Shown here: positions 27,801-34,719 of the stretch, one piece after another | Layout of the letters: each line of letters opens with the position of its first letter | How positions within the stretch are numbered: position 1 is the first letter of the stretch | Source: Macrobrachium rosenbergii | Lineage: Eukaryota; Arthropoda; Malacostraca; Decapoda; Palaemonidae | Direction: 5' to 3' | Assembly (NCBI RefSeq): GCF_040412425.1 | Contig: NC_089766.1 | Coordinates: forward strand, 13,395,508 to 13,459,507 | DNA: 64,000 nt | Program-made: the position numbers and the translations under genes | The notes under the pieces: generated by a model | Told to the model about the DNA's origin: nothing | Database searches by the model: none | What the model saw: the letters and a program-made list of their open reading frames with translations, nothing else

Positions 27801-29302
27801 GATGATTCAAAGGAATACAGGGTACAGTTGCTCCTGTTTACAAGACATAAGAACATGAACACCTAGGGGCATCTGGACTGCAAATGAGGACTCTCTCCAG
27901 CGCAGCTGATGGCTTTGTTATGAATCAAGAAGAATTAAGATTCAATGCAACTCTGGGAAATATAAAAATCATGAGTACCTTCACTTTTGACTCATCCTGG
28001 CAAACTTAAATTAAAAGCAAAGAAATGAATTAACAAACCTGCAGATAAATATGCTTCCACCGGTTCATAGTTGCCTTCCACAACACCATTGCATGCATTC
28101 AACCAGGCCCAATCCGCTTCCCGTAATCGACGTCTAAGCTGCCGCAACAGTCGTTCAGTTTCGTAGTTATTCAGAGCCATAGCTCCTTCTCCAGGTCGAT
28201 GACTGACAGCACCTGGGCCGATATTTGTGCTCATGTTAGTAGCAATACTACTATTTTCCTTAGTTTCATTTGCATTTCTTTGGGATATTAGCTGCTGTTC
28301 TTGGACCTGAGGTTCACTTATTCGAGATTTGCTAATTTCAATTATATTTTCTCTGTTTTTAGCATTAATGTCAGTCTGTTGAACTTCACTTGTTTCTTGT
28401 ATAATTTCCACTTTGTTTGGTATCTCACAAGGTTCACTTGGTGTTGTAACTATATTTGAACTATTATTATTATTGTTTTTGCTGTCTGTTGGAGGAGGGG
28501 GAGTAGCAAGGCGAGCAGGTTGTGACTGAGCTGCAGGAGGGCAAAGACCTTTGGGGGTGCCACACATGACACACTTGGTTGATCGTGGCCAATTTTCATA
28601 TGTACATGCCCGGCAGCGCCATTTGTAACTGGGCACAGCCGGCTCTCCTTCATGACGAGATTGAGACTGGGTCATTCCTGCTCCTTGAGGACTACATCGC
28701 CCTGCTCCACCAGGTGGTGTCCCTCCTGGACTTTCGTTTTCTGCTCCTGCTCCGTGAATGCAACCCGGTTGCCCTGGAACACCTTTGTTTGGGCTTTGCC
28801 CACCCGTGCGGTTATTAGTTGGTGTAGTGGTAGTAATGGATGATCCTGTGACGATTTTGGCAGATGTTACAAGGGTGGGAGATGTGGTGATTGACGTAAC
28901 CGCAGCAGTTGCTGGAGGAGTAGGAGCAGCAGGGTTAAGAGGTATGGTAGTGACAGGTTTTGTAGGAGAAGGTGAAGCTGGTTTCGCTAAAGACATGTTT
29001 GCCATTTGGTCAGCTAATGAAAGGCGAGGTGTGCGGCACTGGGTACAACGTAGTGCTTTTGGAAAATTGCGGTATGTACACAAGTGGCAAGTCCACTTGT
29101 CGACCTCTTGTGGAGGAAGACCACCTTCTGGTGGTGGTCTGGTTGGAGGTCCAGCCTGACATCCCAGTTGGTAGATGTCGGTGCCAGCTTCTACAATGAG
29201 ATGGGGTGAGCGGGGTACTGTGCACATGGTGCACCGCAGAGCACTGGCATAATTGAGATACGTGCATCTTCCACATTGCCATTTCTTGCCTCCTTCACTC
29301 AT
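782..29302 (-). CDS. ZRANB1: ZRANB1/TRABID-like deubiquitinase, whole gene (10 coding exons)
   Basis: OTU-family ubiquitin protease. The family prefers K29-, K33- and K63-linked ubiquitin chains and is linked to Wnt signalling (Drosophila trbd). Coding exons, 5' to 3': 29302-28039, 25768-25669, 16670-16471, 16366-16202, 14465-14360, 14241-13997, 13778-13650, 9156-9059, 8429-8281, 860-782. Every intron is GT-AG and the total is 2535 nt, giving 844 residues plus TGA. Three NZF fingers have Cys at 10/13/24/27, 72/75/86/89 and 230/233/244/247. An ankyrin-like ubiquitin-binding region follows at about 395-520, then the OTU domain with Cys579 in AGDCLLDS and His719 in YTRGHF. Human TRABID has 708 residues; the extra length is mostly in disordered linkers between and after the fingers. 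The ATG at 29302 is chosen because MSEGGKKW matches the family N-terminus; an in-frame upstream ATG at 29359 is less likely. The DIRS, piggyBac-like and Harbinger elements all sit in its introns. Confidence 0.93.
861..8280 (-). other. ZRANB1 intron 9 (7.4 kb)
   Basis: AT-rich intron. It holds a decayed LINE fragment at about 4640-5140, a 24-bp tandem duplication near 1140-1185 (unit begins GAGTGTGACTG) and a tandem duplication near 7125-7175 (unit begins TTTAAAGCCAG). The short open frames here have no recognisable domains and I see no further gene. Confidence 0.8.
4640..5140 (-). pseudogene. Decayed LINE reverse transcriptase fragment
   Basis: Read on the minus strand, a frame at 4899-4666 contains TVLLDIIHVM, YMDFWKVFKKVPGKRLMAKV and GNLGIIDLVSW. 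This resembles the reverse-transcriptase block of CR1/Jockey-type LINEs (...LDFSKAFDKVPHRRLL...LGI...L..W). The catalytic-type Asp of the DFSKAFD motif is partly kept (DFWKVF). A following open frame at 5130-4942 is probably more of the same element. No complete element ends are visible. Subfamily is an inference. Confidence 0.6.
8281..8429 (-). CDS. ZRANB1: ZRANB1 coding exon 9
   Basis: It encodes CEETLLRQWLEVCVSEGG and then VLVAQQHITKKPLTVAQMTE with EEWLNHYRRL. It corresponds to the human C-terminal helix region (LREWLDCCVTEGGVLVA, MVEKWLDRYRQI). Acceptor TTTCTATAG, donor GC|GTAAGT, splitting an Ala codon. Confidence 0.93.
9059..9156 (-). CDS. ZRANB1: ZRANB1 coding exon 8
   Basis: It encodes ILDAGESQVVFLPLMTHDAK and LLPVHFLTQAE, the counterpart of the human segment with VTITFLPLVD and LLHVHFL. 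Acceptor TTTTTTCAG, donor GAG|GTAAGT. It begins two bases into a Gly codon and ends on a full codon. Confidence 0.92.
9157..11062 (-). other. Part of ZRANB1 intron 7, upstream of the piggyBac-like element
   Basis: Non-coding apart from weak open frames around 10149-10361 (+) and 10430-10708 (-). The stretch 10000-10740 is less AT-rich than its surroundings and may be an old retroelement, but I cannot assign it to a family. Confidence 0.5.
11067..13256. mobile_element. piggyBac-type non-autonomous element with internal satellite
   Basis: Perfect 14-bp terminal inverted repeats (CCCTTAAACGCCGA at 11067-11080, its complement at 13243-13256) are flanked on both sides by TTAA (11063-11066 and 13257-13260). 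TTAA target duplication with a CCC... terminus is the hallmark of the piggyBac superfamily. The 2.19-kb element has no transposase frame. Its body is a tandem array with an approximately 380-bp unit: the phrase TTCACCATAAAT recurs near 11515, 11870, 12256, 12640 and 13019. It lies in a ZRANB1 intron. Confidence 0.8.
11505..13180. repeat. ~380-bp satellite array inside the piggyBac-type element
   Basis: Four full units and one partial unit. Each contains ATTCACCATAAAT, GTGCTAGAGACTTCC, TTGCAAAATGAAGGTAAATG, GATTGAATATTACTAGA, and ACGACAAAGTGACGAAAGAA with a few mismatches. Spacings between copies of the first phrase are about 354, 386, 385 and 379 bp. The units have no long open frame. Confidence 0.85.
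13650..13778 (-). CDS. ZRANB1: ZRANB1 coding exon 7: catalytic histidine
   Basis: It encodes VYLPLLWEPSFCWKSPIALG and YTRGHFSALV. The His (residue 719) pairs with the catalytic Cys (His585 in human). The acceptor is TATTTTTACAG. On the intron side of the donor (GCAG|GTATTTT) lies a T-rich tract on the transcribed strand, a run of about 19 A with few interruptions on the plus strand. Confidence 0.94.
13997..14241 (-). CDS. ZRANB1: ZRANB1 coding exon 6: OTU core
   Basis: It encodes FYPRWKEYERW, then EEWAELICLASQPGAALEQ, then HIFVLAHILRRPVIVYGVK and KSFRGEDLGFARFEG, all closely matching the OTU core of human TRABID. Acceptor TTTCACACAG; donor GAAG|GTAATT. The preceding intron is only 118 bp and the following one 218 bp. 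Confidence 0.95.
14360..14465 (-). CDS. ZRANB1: ZRANB1 coding exon 5: catalytic cysteine
   Basis: It carries GDCLLDSMLQSTWGVFD, where the Cys (residue 579) is the OTU nucleophile (Cys443 in human). The downstream ENVLRRALSDSLSEASH matches the helix after the nucleophile. Acceptor TCTTTACAG; donor TT|GTAAGT, so a Leu codon is split with the next exon where human has Trp. Confidence 0.94.
14820..14930. repeat. Tandem duplication with poly-A core
   Basis: A ~55-bp unit (GCTAAAAAAA..., CTCAGGGTTCTAAATAATTC) occurs twice in a row near 14827 and 14879 in the ZRANB1 intron 4 region. Nothing else is seen between 14466 and the Harbinger element at 15265. Confidence 0.75.
15265..16179 (+). mobile_element. 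PIF/Harbinger DNA transposon, decayed
   Basis: Terminal inverted repeats begin GGCCCCGTCCACACGGT and are flanked by TAA at 15262-15264 and 16180-16182, which fits the 3-bp TWA target duplication of PIF/Harbinger. The plus strand holds the transposase N-terminal part in broken frames: a frame at 15408-15593 has KRTWCKEWLQRRAGIGSHL and ILREL, then about 15600 on reads EFIKYMRMDPNNFINSYL, and after a frame change RKQDTTMRQSISAEARLL. These match Harbinger transposases (RRxW...LLRRRE.G....L..EL, YFRMSP..F, MR..ISAEERL). The DDE nuclease half is missing, so it is an internally deleted copy. Confidence 0.8.
16202..16366 (-). CDS. ZRANB1: ZRANB1 coding exon 4: start of OTU domain
   Basis: It encodes the block from DIEDLPVSVQEQLFEELLDR to SRLYALWNRTAG, the family's lead-in to the catalytic Cys. 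The acceptor is TTATTTCCAG and the donor is CAG|GTTAGT. It ends one base into the Gly codon that precedes the catalytic Asp-Cys. Confidence 0.93.
16471..16670 (-). CDS. ZRANB1: ZRANB1 coding exon 3: ankyrin/OTU linker
   Basis: It encodes FGREDLLATILSRMDGG and on through RQRKGPFPCHFVSELVTFSLPAG. The last part matches the conserved QRKGDFACYFLTDLVTF-type block at the N-terminal edge of the TRABID catalytic region. The donor is CAG|GTAAGG. The intron upstream of it is the one that holds the DIRS element. Confidence 0.92.
17203..17363. repeat. DIRS left terminal repeat (inverted copy of the right end)
   Basis: Matches the reverse complement of 23457-23619 with a few differences, including a TGACGTCA box and the run AGTCCGAATATCGGGTGATC. 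Beside it, 17398-17461 is the inverse of 17173-17235, giving a foldback. The motif ACTTACCTGTTAG (CTAACAG|GTAAGT on the other strand) recurs three times in 300 bp. Confidence 0.8.
17960..18856 (-). pseudogene. DIRS-like tyrosine recombinase, frameshifted
   Basis: The frame at 18779-18501 has the N-terminal domain (LSVSTLKGYRSMLATVFRH). Reading on, LVLLATAKRISEIHALDKRV carries the first catalytic Arg. After a frame change, ERFLCPVRALKYYLRRTKDI and KAHEVRAISTSLKHKRNLSL hold the His and second Arg, and TYWRCKSVFALHYL supplies the candidate nucleophile Tyr. This R-H-R-Y layout at the end of pol is diagnostic of DIRS-group elements rather than LTR elements. Confidence 0.78.
18886..20778 (-). pseudogene. 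DIRS-like reverse transcriptase and RNase H, frameshifted
   Basis: RT motifs: FYNRLFLVPKASGGWRPVLD with SSLNLFV (frame 20741-20463), GDWMVSIDLQDAYFHIPIHP (20778-19678) and the active-site box YLDDW in SLYLDDWLLRS (20264-19947). RNase H: ELFADSSEVGWGATLG, then KKELKAIHLSL and LVHSDSTTALSYIKKQGG (19954-19400). The downstream connection region reads LNVRADSLSRKYQVLSTEW and LVDLFATNKSNRLPIF (19661-19017). The catalytic Asp residues are present. The frame changes within RT and within the connection region show that the copy is dead. The order RT-RH-connection matches DIRS pol. Confidence 0.85.
21116..23307 (-). pseudogene. DIRS-like gag region (ORF1), frameshifted
   Basis: It starts at 23307 with MSDSGSYTFRVCSKGCKTRL and a Cys-rich patch (CVACRGQECSY, CDECV) that looks like a zinc-binding module. 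Pieces in different frames follow at 23037-22588, 22829-22152, 22347-22084 and 21948-21745. The 21948-21745 piece is a Pro/Ala/Gln repeat (APVQAPLVAQAPLVAPTQ) encoded by a short GC-rich repeat. The 21403-21116 piece (FMDWTIGALGRKV, ELASIFTLGVLRSDN) matches the C-terminal gag of DIRS-type elements as I remember it. At least four frame changes are needed. Confidence 0.65.
23457..23622. repeat. DIRS right terminal repeat
   Basis: Inverted partner of the left end, at the 5' side of the element as read on the minus strand. It contains TGACGTCA and, on the plus strand, CTAACAGGTAAGTTG. It ends in GTGTTAAAA, where similarity to the left end stops. Confidence 0.8.
23623..25668 (-). other. Rest of ZRANB1 intron 2
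   Basis: Non-coding. It holds a perfect 17-bp-stem hairpin (24006-24042) and a decayed retroelement segment at about 24400-25480. No host exon is evident here: the ZRANB1 reading frame runs directly from the exon at 25768-25669 into 16670-16471. Confidence 0.75.
24400..25480 (-). pseudogene. Older YR-retroelement RNase H/connection fragment
   Basis: Minus-strand translation across several frames gives VMLDNTMG, YLRRKG, CQLTLDIL and SHNITNPQIHSRGAQ near 25450-25180, then WQFHISC and similar text to about 24700. This resembles the RNase H and following region of DIRS-type pol (LDNTTVVAYINRQGG, DLALDIL, HNI...R.IPG..N). It is much more decayed than the element at 17.2-23.6 kb and looks like an independent, older insertion. 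The family assignment is tentative. Confidence 0.4.
25669..25768 (-). CDS. ZRANB1: ZRANB1 coding exon 2: ankyrin-like region
   Basis: It encodes GGDPMRQLTSADVKLL followed by a stretch ending GHTLVHLAIR, which matches the ankyrin-like ubiquitin-binding region just before the OTU core. The acceptor is TTTTTTGACAG and the donor is CAG|GTGAGT. The phase joins GGT-GGT at the 5' side and an Arg codon (AG|G) at the 3' side. Confidence 0.92.
25769..28038 (-). other. ZRANB1 intron 1 (between coding exons 1 and 2)
   Basis: A 2.3-kb AT-rich intron. It holds a poly-G-containing stretch (26578-26594) and one copy of the dispersed repeat B at about 26925-27250. No coding potential is seen. Confidence 0.8.
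26925..27250 (+). repeat. Dispersed repeat B, copy 1
   Basis: Begins TTTATGAAATTTAAACTGTC then AAGCCAAGCACTGGGGC; contains GTTGGACAGCAAGATA, AGCCAGAAAATAA, GTGCAACTAGGGGTTGAAAG and GATGCTGCAAACACCC. Similar text occurs at about 51090-51250 and 54035-54345, and parts resemble repeat A of the 44-62 kb region. Confidence 0.65.
28039..29302 (-). CDS. ZRANB1: ZRANB1 coding exon 1: three NZF fingers
   Basis: Start codon at 29302-29300. It encodes residues 1-421. The three fingers follow the W-x-C-x2-C ... C-x2-C pattern (KWQCGRC, KWTCHLC, KWRCRAC) that binds ubiquitin chains in this family. Pro/Thr/Ser-, Gly- and Asn-rich linkers separate them. It ends in the start of the ankyrin-like region (ADWAWLNACNGVVEG), the human counterpart of which is very similar. 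The donor is GCAG|GTTTGT and the exon ends one base into a Gly codon. Confidence 0.95.
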
Positions 29303-29569
29303 GTTGTCAGACACCCTCCTATGCTGCAACCAAAGTGGAGTCCCAAAATGGCAGAGCAACTATGAAGACATGTGTGGTGAATAATGACGGTGTGATGATT
29401 GAAAAGTGCAATCGTGTGGTGTTGGGGGGATGGTGGTGGTAGGGGGTGGCCCCAAAAATTGGGGAAAGAGTGCCGTTTACCACACAACCATGGCACTCTC
29501 TTACCACGCTTGTTCACACCATACTCCACTATCTCAGCACCATTATCCAGACTGAAATTCCAGGAACAA
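29303..29569 (-). other. ZRANB1 5' UTR portion of the first coding exon
   Basis: Upstream of the ATG the best acceptor is a pyrimidine run ending TTTTTCTTGCAG at 29570-29581, which would give about 267 nt of 5' leader in this exon. The leader would contain at least one upstream ATG in frame (29359). This is inference without transcript data. Confidence 0.45.
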
Positions 29570-32500
29570 CTGCAAGAAAAAAGAAAAGCATGGACATTAA
29601 AATATTCACTAACAAAATTAAGGTTATAAATAACAATTTATACAATACATACAGTAGTACTCTCTGAAAAGTTATCAAACTAATCTCAAATTCCTAAAAT
29701 AAACATCTGGAAACTAAGAAACAATTTCACAGCACATACTTTCTGTACAATCACAATAGCACATAGCTTTAGCCTTTGTTACCATCCACTAGTTAAGATA
29801 ATTAAATAAGCTGGAATGAATAAGAACTCTGGTTAATGTCTTTTGTCAACTGTCAACTCTTTGAACATACAACCACAACAATCTGCTCTTAATCTATTGG
29901 TATGACAGGTGAACAAACTGTATTCAAATAAAAAAAAGTAGTTCCCAATCTTAAGGAAAGCCATTTAAATGCAATATGGAAATGTCACCGTAAGTATACA
30001 GACAGCTTAAAAAATTTGCTCATCTGAAGTCAAAACAATCTCATGGGTTGACATCTGCATGACAGCAAAGTTTTGTTGCTTACATAATCTCTTCAGAAAA
30101 ATGAGGGGGGGGAGTACCTCAATCAGATTTAGGACACTCCCACTGCCAAGAATGGGTGTTAGTGACATAACTATAGCTACATGTGCTTGAGGGGAACCAT
30201 TTAAACAATTTCATAACAATCTATTTAAGCTATGATTAACTTCTAGTTCACATTTGGGTACAAATTTATCCAAGTCTAAGTTCAACACTGACTGGTCTGC
30301 TTCACCAAAGGATTTTGTGCCCAAGACTGGTCTCCTTAACAATTAAATGTAAAGGTGAATAAACTTAATGCCGGTTAATGGTGGTTTGGCACTTCAGCTC
30401 TGATGAAACAGAAACATTCCCATTAAATTTCTCTATAAGGAGCTACTGTATCAGTAACAAAAATAATGAACTTTCAAGCCAATTTGTATTCCTTCTAGGT
30501 GTACAAACCACTACCTATCATATATGGAGTATCCTTCAGTGTGAACTGGAAATGCTGTTAAATCTTGGTTAACATGGAAATTAAAAAGGTGGAGATCAGG
30601 GGAGAAAGGGGGTTCCCCACACTCTCCTCATGCCTGCCAATCCACAGCTTTCTTCAGCAACCACAGCAACATGATGCAACTAAATATACCTTAGTTTAAC
30701 CAGACCAATGAGCTGATTAACAGCTCTGCTAGGGCTGGCCCAAAGGATGAGACTTATTTTATGTGGCTAAGAACCAATTGGTTACCTACCAATGGGACCT
30801 ACAGCTTATAGTAGAATCCGAACCACATTATACCAAGAAATGAATTTCTATCACCAGAAATAAATTCCTCTAATTCTTTATTGGTTGGCCAGAGACTCAA
30901 ACGCATGCCCAGCAGAGTGCTAGCTGAGAACTATACCGACCCATCCAACGAGGAACTGAATGACGCAACTGCTCTATTGTGTGTGTGAATCTTGAATTTG
31001 GGATGATTACCCGAGTTCCTTATGTCTTTCAGCTTAAACCTTGCCCTCTGTATTGTGTGATTACTTTTTCCTTCTGATCGTCTTTTTTAGCCCTGTTTTT
31101 CTCAGATCCTGAGAATAAAGACGACACACAACAGTATGAGGGTCATGAGCTGCCATGAAACGGTTTCATGTTCTCCAATAAGGTCCTCCATTAATGTATG
31201 TGTTATACTACGTGCCAAGGAAGGAAATGTACTTGTTCTCTTTCTTGTGATCATTATTCCTCTTGACCTTCACCCCCTCGTGGGAGAAGTATGGCAAGAT
31301 GAGAAGCCTAAGGTTTTGTCAGGTTCCTTGAAGGTTATTACTAATGGAAATGACACCAAATCTTTATAGAATCTTCTTGCCTCAACCTACCATTCTTCTA
31401 CCTCCCCGTCTAGGAGGGATACATCACCCACTAACAAACCTAATCATCTCTCATTTATAGATGTACTAGCAGGAAGAAACCTTCACCAACCATTAACCAG
31501 TGCTTGCTTCTGCTGTTCCACTGTCTTTTAGGTGACCAGTGGCTGTGGTGTTGTAACATTGTAACTTCTCTTCCTGTTACTCTCTCTTCCTGTTACTCCA
31601 ATCATCTGTCTAGAATGCAAGCTGATTAAGGAGTCAGACAAGGCAGCGACAAGGAAGAAGCATTACATACTGTCATTTTTCCTTGTCATCTTTGTCTTCT
31701 TGCTCCTCAAACTCAGACTCTTCCTCAGTGTAGGAGGAAAAAGAAGGGGAAGTCCAAGGCCCATAGGAAGACGTCCAGGTGGATTTCTTCCTATTGCACC
31801 TGGGACAGGACATGAGGGCCACCCCCTTGCCTTCCAACTGTGGGCTCTTGTGCTCTCAACAGACTCAACAGAACAGTGTTGCACAGCCCTGCCTTCCCCC
31901 CGTTCTGGGTCCCCGACCCAGTCAAGCTTATAAGTAAGGTAAATTTTGCCAAAAGATCATGACTTGAAGTCTACTCTGACTACTAACTCTAGCATGAGGT
32001 CCCATTACCTTTTGTATATCTCATGATGTCATTTGCAGCCCAGCAAATGTCAACCCTTTAGATTTTCATGGCTCCAAATGATGTCTACATGAAAATTTCC
32101 TTCTAACTTTAACTTATCACTTTGACTATTCTTTATTTTTATTTTTTTTAAAACATGTACAAGTATTCAGCTTTAGAAAAACACCATACAAGCAATGTAC
32201 CTTGAAAAATAAATCCAAAGTAAAAACAACAAAATTTTGTTGATTTGAGATAATTTTCTAACAATAGTAATGCACATAGAAGACACCACTAGACTAATAC
32301 AATTTTATCACAGCATTTCCAAGCAAAGGGAGCTTTTTAAAAAGATCTGTTCACCCTGCTCAACACAAGGTCCAAATAAGTAATGCTTTTAGTTATAAAT
32401 CTCAACTGAGAATTCTAAGGTTACAAAAATCTAGCCTTTCAAAACCAGTCACCAACTTCATGACATCTGATACAGTAAGTTGCAGTAAAATTCTATGACC

Positions 32501-33338
32501 GCAGAACAAAGGATACACAAAGAGAAATAGAGAAACTTTGCCATAAGATACTGTGATCCCTTTATAAAACTATAATTTCTATCTCAACACCACCAAGTCC
32601 CCAGTTTTGCTTTGGCTCATCTTTTCTAACGTCTTGTTTTACTGCTGGATCACCTATTATAAATACTGACCAAGATTAGCATTCAACATGATTTCCTAAC
32701 TCCTTTGTGTAGCCTTGGTGGTTACAGACGACTTTGCTCTAAGTGGTAACCATCCTAATTTGCCTACAATAGGATAAAGTTGTTTAGGCCTCCAGGAAGT
32801 AATTTCTGACTTGGCCTACGCCTAATAAACTATGTAGCCTAACTCCTTATAAAGCTATCATACAATCAACCAATTTCAACAAAAATTATAGAAAACATAG
32901 CCTAATCATAAACAAGCATTAAATGCTCATCTGAGAGTACAAACACCCAGAACAGTCTACATGACCTACTACCCTAGGCTTAGGCTATACCAAAATTTTG
33001 CACATCAAGTCAATATCATTGTAGCCCTGGCAGAAAGTAATTAATATGTATGCTGGTCTTACTAACTGCTTAAGCTTGGTCTACTTGACCAATATTTACA
33101 ATGAGAAACATTGTTTTTAATATTCAAGGTAACTGCCTAGCCTATCGCCTAATATAACAGCACAGACTCAGTAGCCTATCGCCTAATATATCAGCACAGA
33201 CTAAGCATAATAATTACAAAAAGACTTCTATCACGAAGTTTGGAATCGTAGGTAAAATAGTTACTTGGTGTTCCATTAGCTACGTTCCATAACCTACAAA
33301 AGTAGGCTAGCCTACTTCATTGCACAAAGAAAACATAC
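29570..33338 (-). other. Probable 5' UTR intron of ZRANB1
   Basis: Non-coding. It includes a SINE-like repeat at 30686-30960. A 31660-31930 stretch has open minus frames with an acidic run (EEESEFEEQEDKDDKEK); I cannot assign it and it may be part of an old element. A pair of near-identical ~45-bp segments (GCCTATCGCCTAATATA...) lies at 33139-33200. Confidence 0.5.
30686..30960 (-). repeat. tRNA-like SINE copy
   Basis: The text AGACTTATTTTATGTGGC, AAGAACCAATTGGTTACCTA, GGGACCTACAGCTTAT, AATCCGAACCACATTATA and AATGAATTTCTATCACCAG matches a dispersed repeat that I recall as common in decapod DNA. On the minus strand the head shows a degenerate B-box-like GCGTTTGAGTCTC and an upstream A-box-like stretch, so I infer a tRNA-derived SINE read on the minus strand. 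No clear poly-A tail is visible. Confidence 0.55.
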
Positions 33339-33474
33339 CTCGAATACACTCTGACTGCACGATCCTTAGCTAAAATCTAGTCACGATAAGCATTAACAAA
33401 GACTAAAGGTCCAACTACGAAGAAAATTCGACACGGTACTGGTTCCACAACAACAATAAAATACACTGGAAACT
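33339..33474 (-). other. Candidate non-coding first exon of ZRANB1
   Basis: A good donor (CGAG|GTATGT) ends the segment at 33339, and an arthropod initiator-like TCAGT lies at 33476-33472. Splicing from 33339 to 29569 would join a short leader to the first coding exon. Only sequence signals support this. Confidence 0.35.
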
Positions 33475-33694
33475 GAAAGAAGTTCACTCGCTGGAGACGA
33501 CATTTTTCTTAAATTATCGGCTACCTCGCTTTCATAGTGGGCATTTAGCATCGTAAAATGTATGCAAATCAAACATCAATTGTCAAAGATCGTAAATGAT
33601 GGCGAAAACTGATATTTACCTAAGTGTAAATAGGAGTATCGTCACCCTAAATAACACAACATCAAGTACAGACGACCCTGAGATTTCTCTGTTG

Positions 33695-33702
33695 TGACGT
33701 CA
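33695..33702. promoter_or_regulatory. CRE-like TGACGTCA palindrome, candidate ZRANB1 promoter
   Basis: A perfect TGACGTCA lies about 220 bp upstream of the candidate start at 33474. The surrounding 33480-33720 is less AT-rich than its neighbours. The same octamer also occurs in the DIRS ends, so chance or repeat origin remains possible. Confidence 0.35.
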
Positions 33703-34648
33703 CAGCCCTCTGTTGGTAAACAACCTAACCTGTGAAGCTCAACTACCCATCTCAAGACAAATTTTCCACGGATTATTGTGAATCTCCCCGTCATAACTTA
33801 TGCATGAGCCACTGATAATTTCATAGATGCTTACTTTACTTCTTATGATGGAATAGACAAATAAAATCTTATCAGATATATAGTCGTAGGTGTTGCTAAG
33901 ATGAGTCGAAATTGTTCGAAGGCGCTTTTGTTTTAAACGTACTCAACTGGCGTAACTGATATTTCCCAGGTATTTGCATAAAGCAATAGACTGCTTGTTA
34001 TGACTTAGCTAAAAATTAATTACACCATGGCTGTCATTGTCTGCAAATGGCCTTGGTTTTTCAGAGTGCAGTAATAACATTATGGAAGTGGTTCCGGTAG
34101 CAAAACAAAGCTGAACTTCAATGGCCCTGTGTTGTTTAGAAGTGCCAGTCGTTTAATAATTTTATCTGTTATTCCTGCTGGACAACATGTGAGGGTTGTT
34201 TCGCTTTAGAATCACTAGTTACAGTACCAATTCGTTCATAGTGACACCGTGCTATGAAAAAATATTTTTGCAGTGTTATGAAATATAATAAACTTTGACG
34301 TCTGATGTGAATGACAAAGAATTATACAGAGATAATCCTACTTATTAATTTTCAGAGAAGGATTCCTGTTTATCCGATTAGAACCTTTCTTCCAATTAGT
34401 GTTTTTTTTAATAGTAGGGTTTTGATGCTTTGTCTGTTAAATATCTCTCTTCATAATTTTGGTCATGACTGATGTTTGAGTAGGATCTTGACTTGTTGGC
34501 AAACCTAGTCAGTATCATTCTTCTTTTGCCTAACTGCAACGGGGAAATTTTATTAAGCGTACACATTATTATTAGCTTTCTTACTATTGTCATTTTTGGG
34601 TCGCAAGAATGTATTACCCTTCAGGCTTATTTTTTAGGGCGATGTTGC

Positions 34649-34719
<71 letters not shown>

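Noticed and set aside
28758..29159. Plus-strand frames of 130 and fewer residues inside the ZRANB1 exon
   Set aside because: Shadow of the GC-richer coding exon on the opposite strand.
27992..29359. In-frame ATG at 29359 as the ZRANB1 start
   Set aside because: The 19 added residues do not resemble the family; MSEGGKKW at 29302 matches the usual MSE...KW start.
30880..30960. A true tRNA gene
   Set aside because: Only box-like parts remain; no cloverleaf can be drawn and the body is a dispersed repeat.
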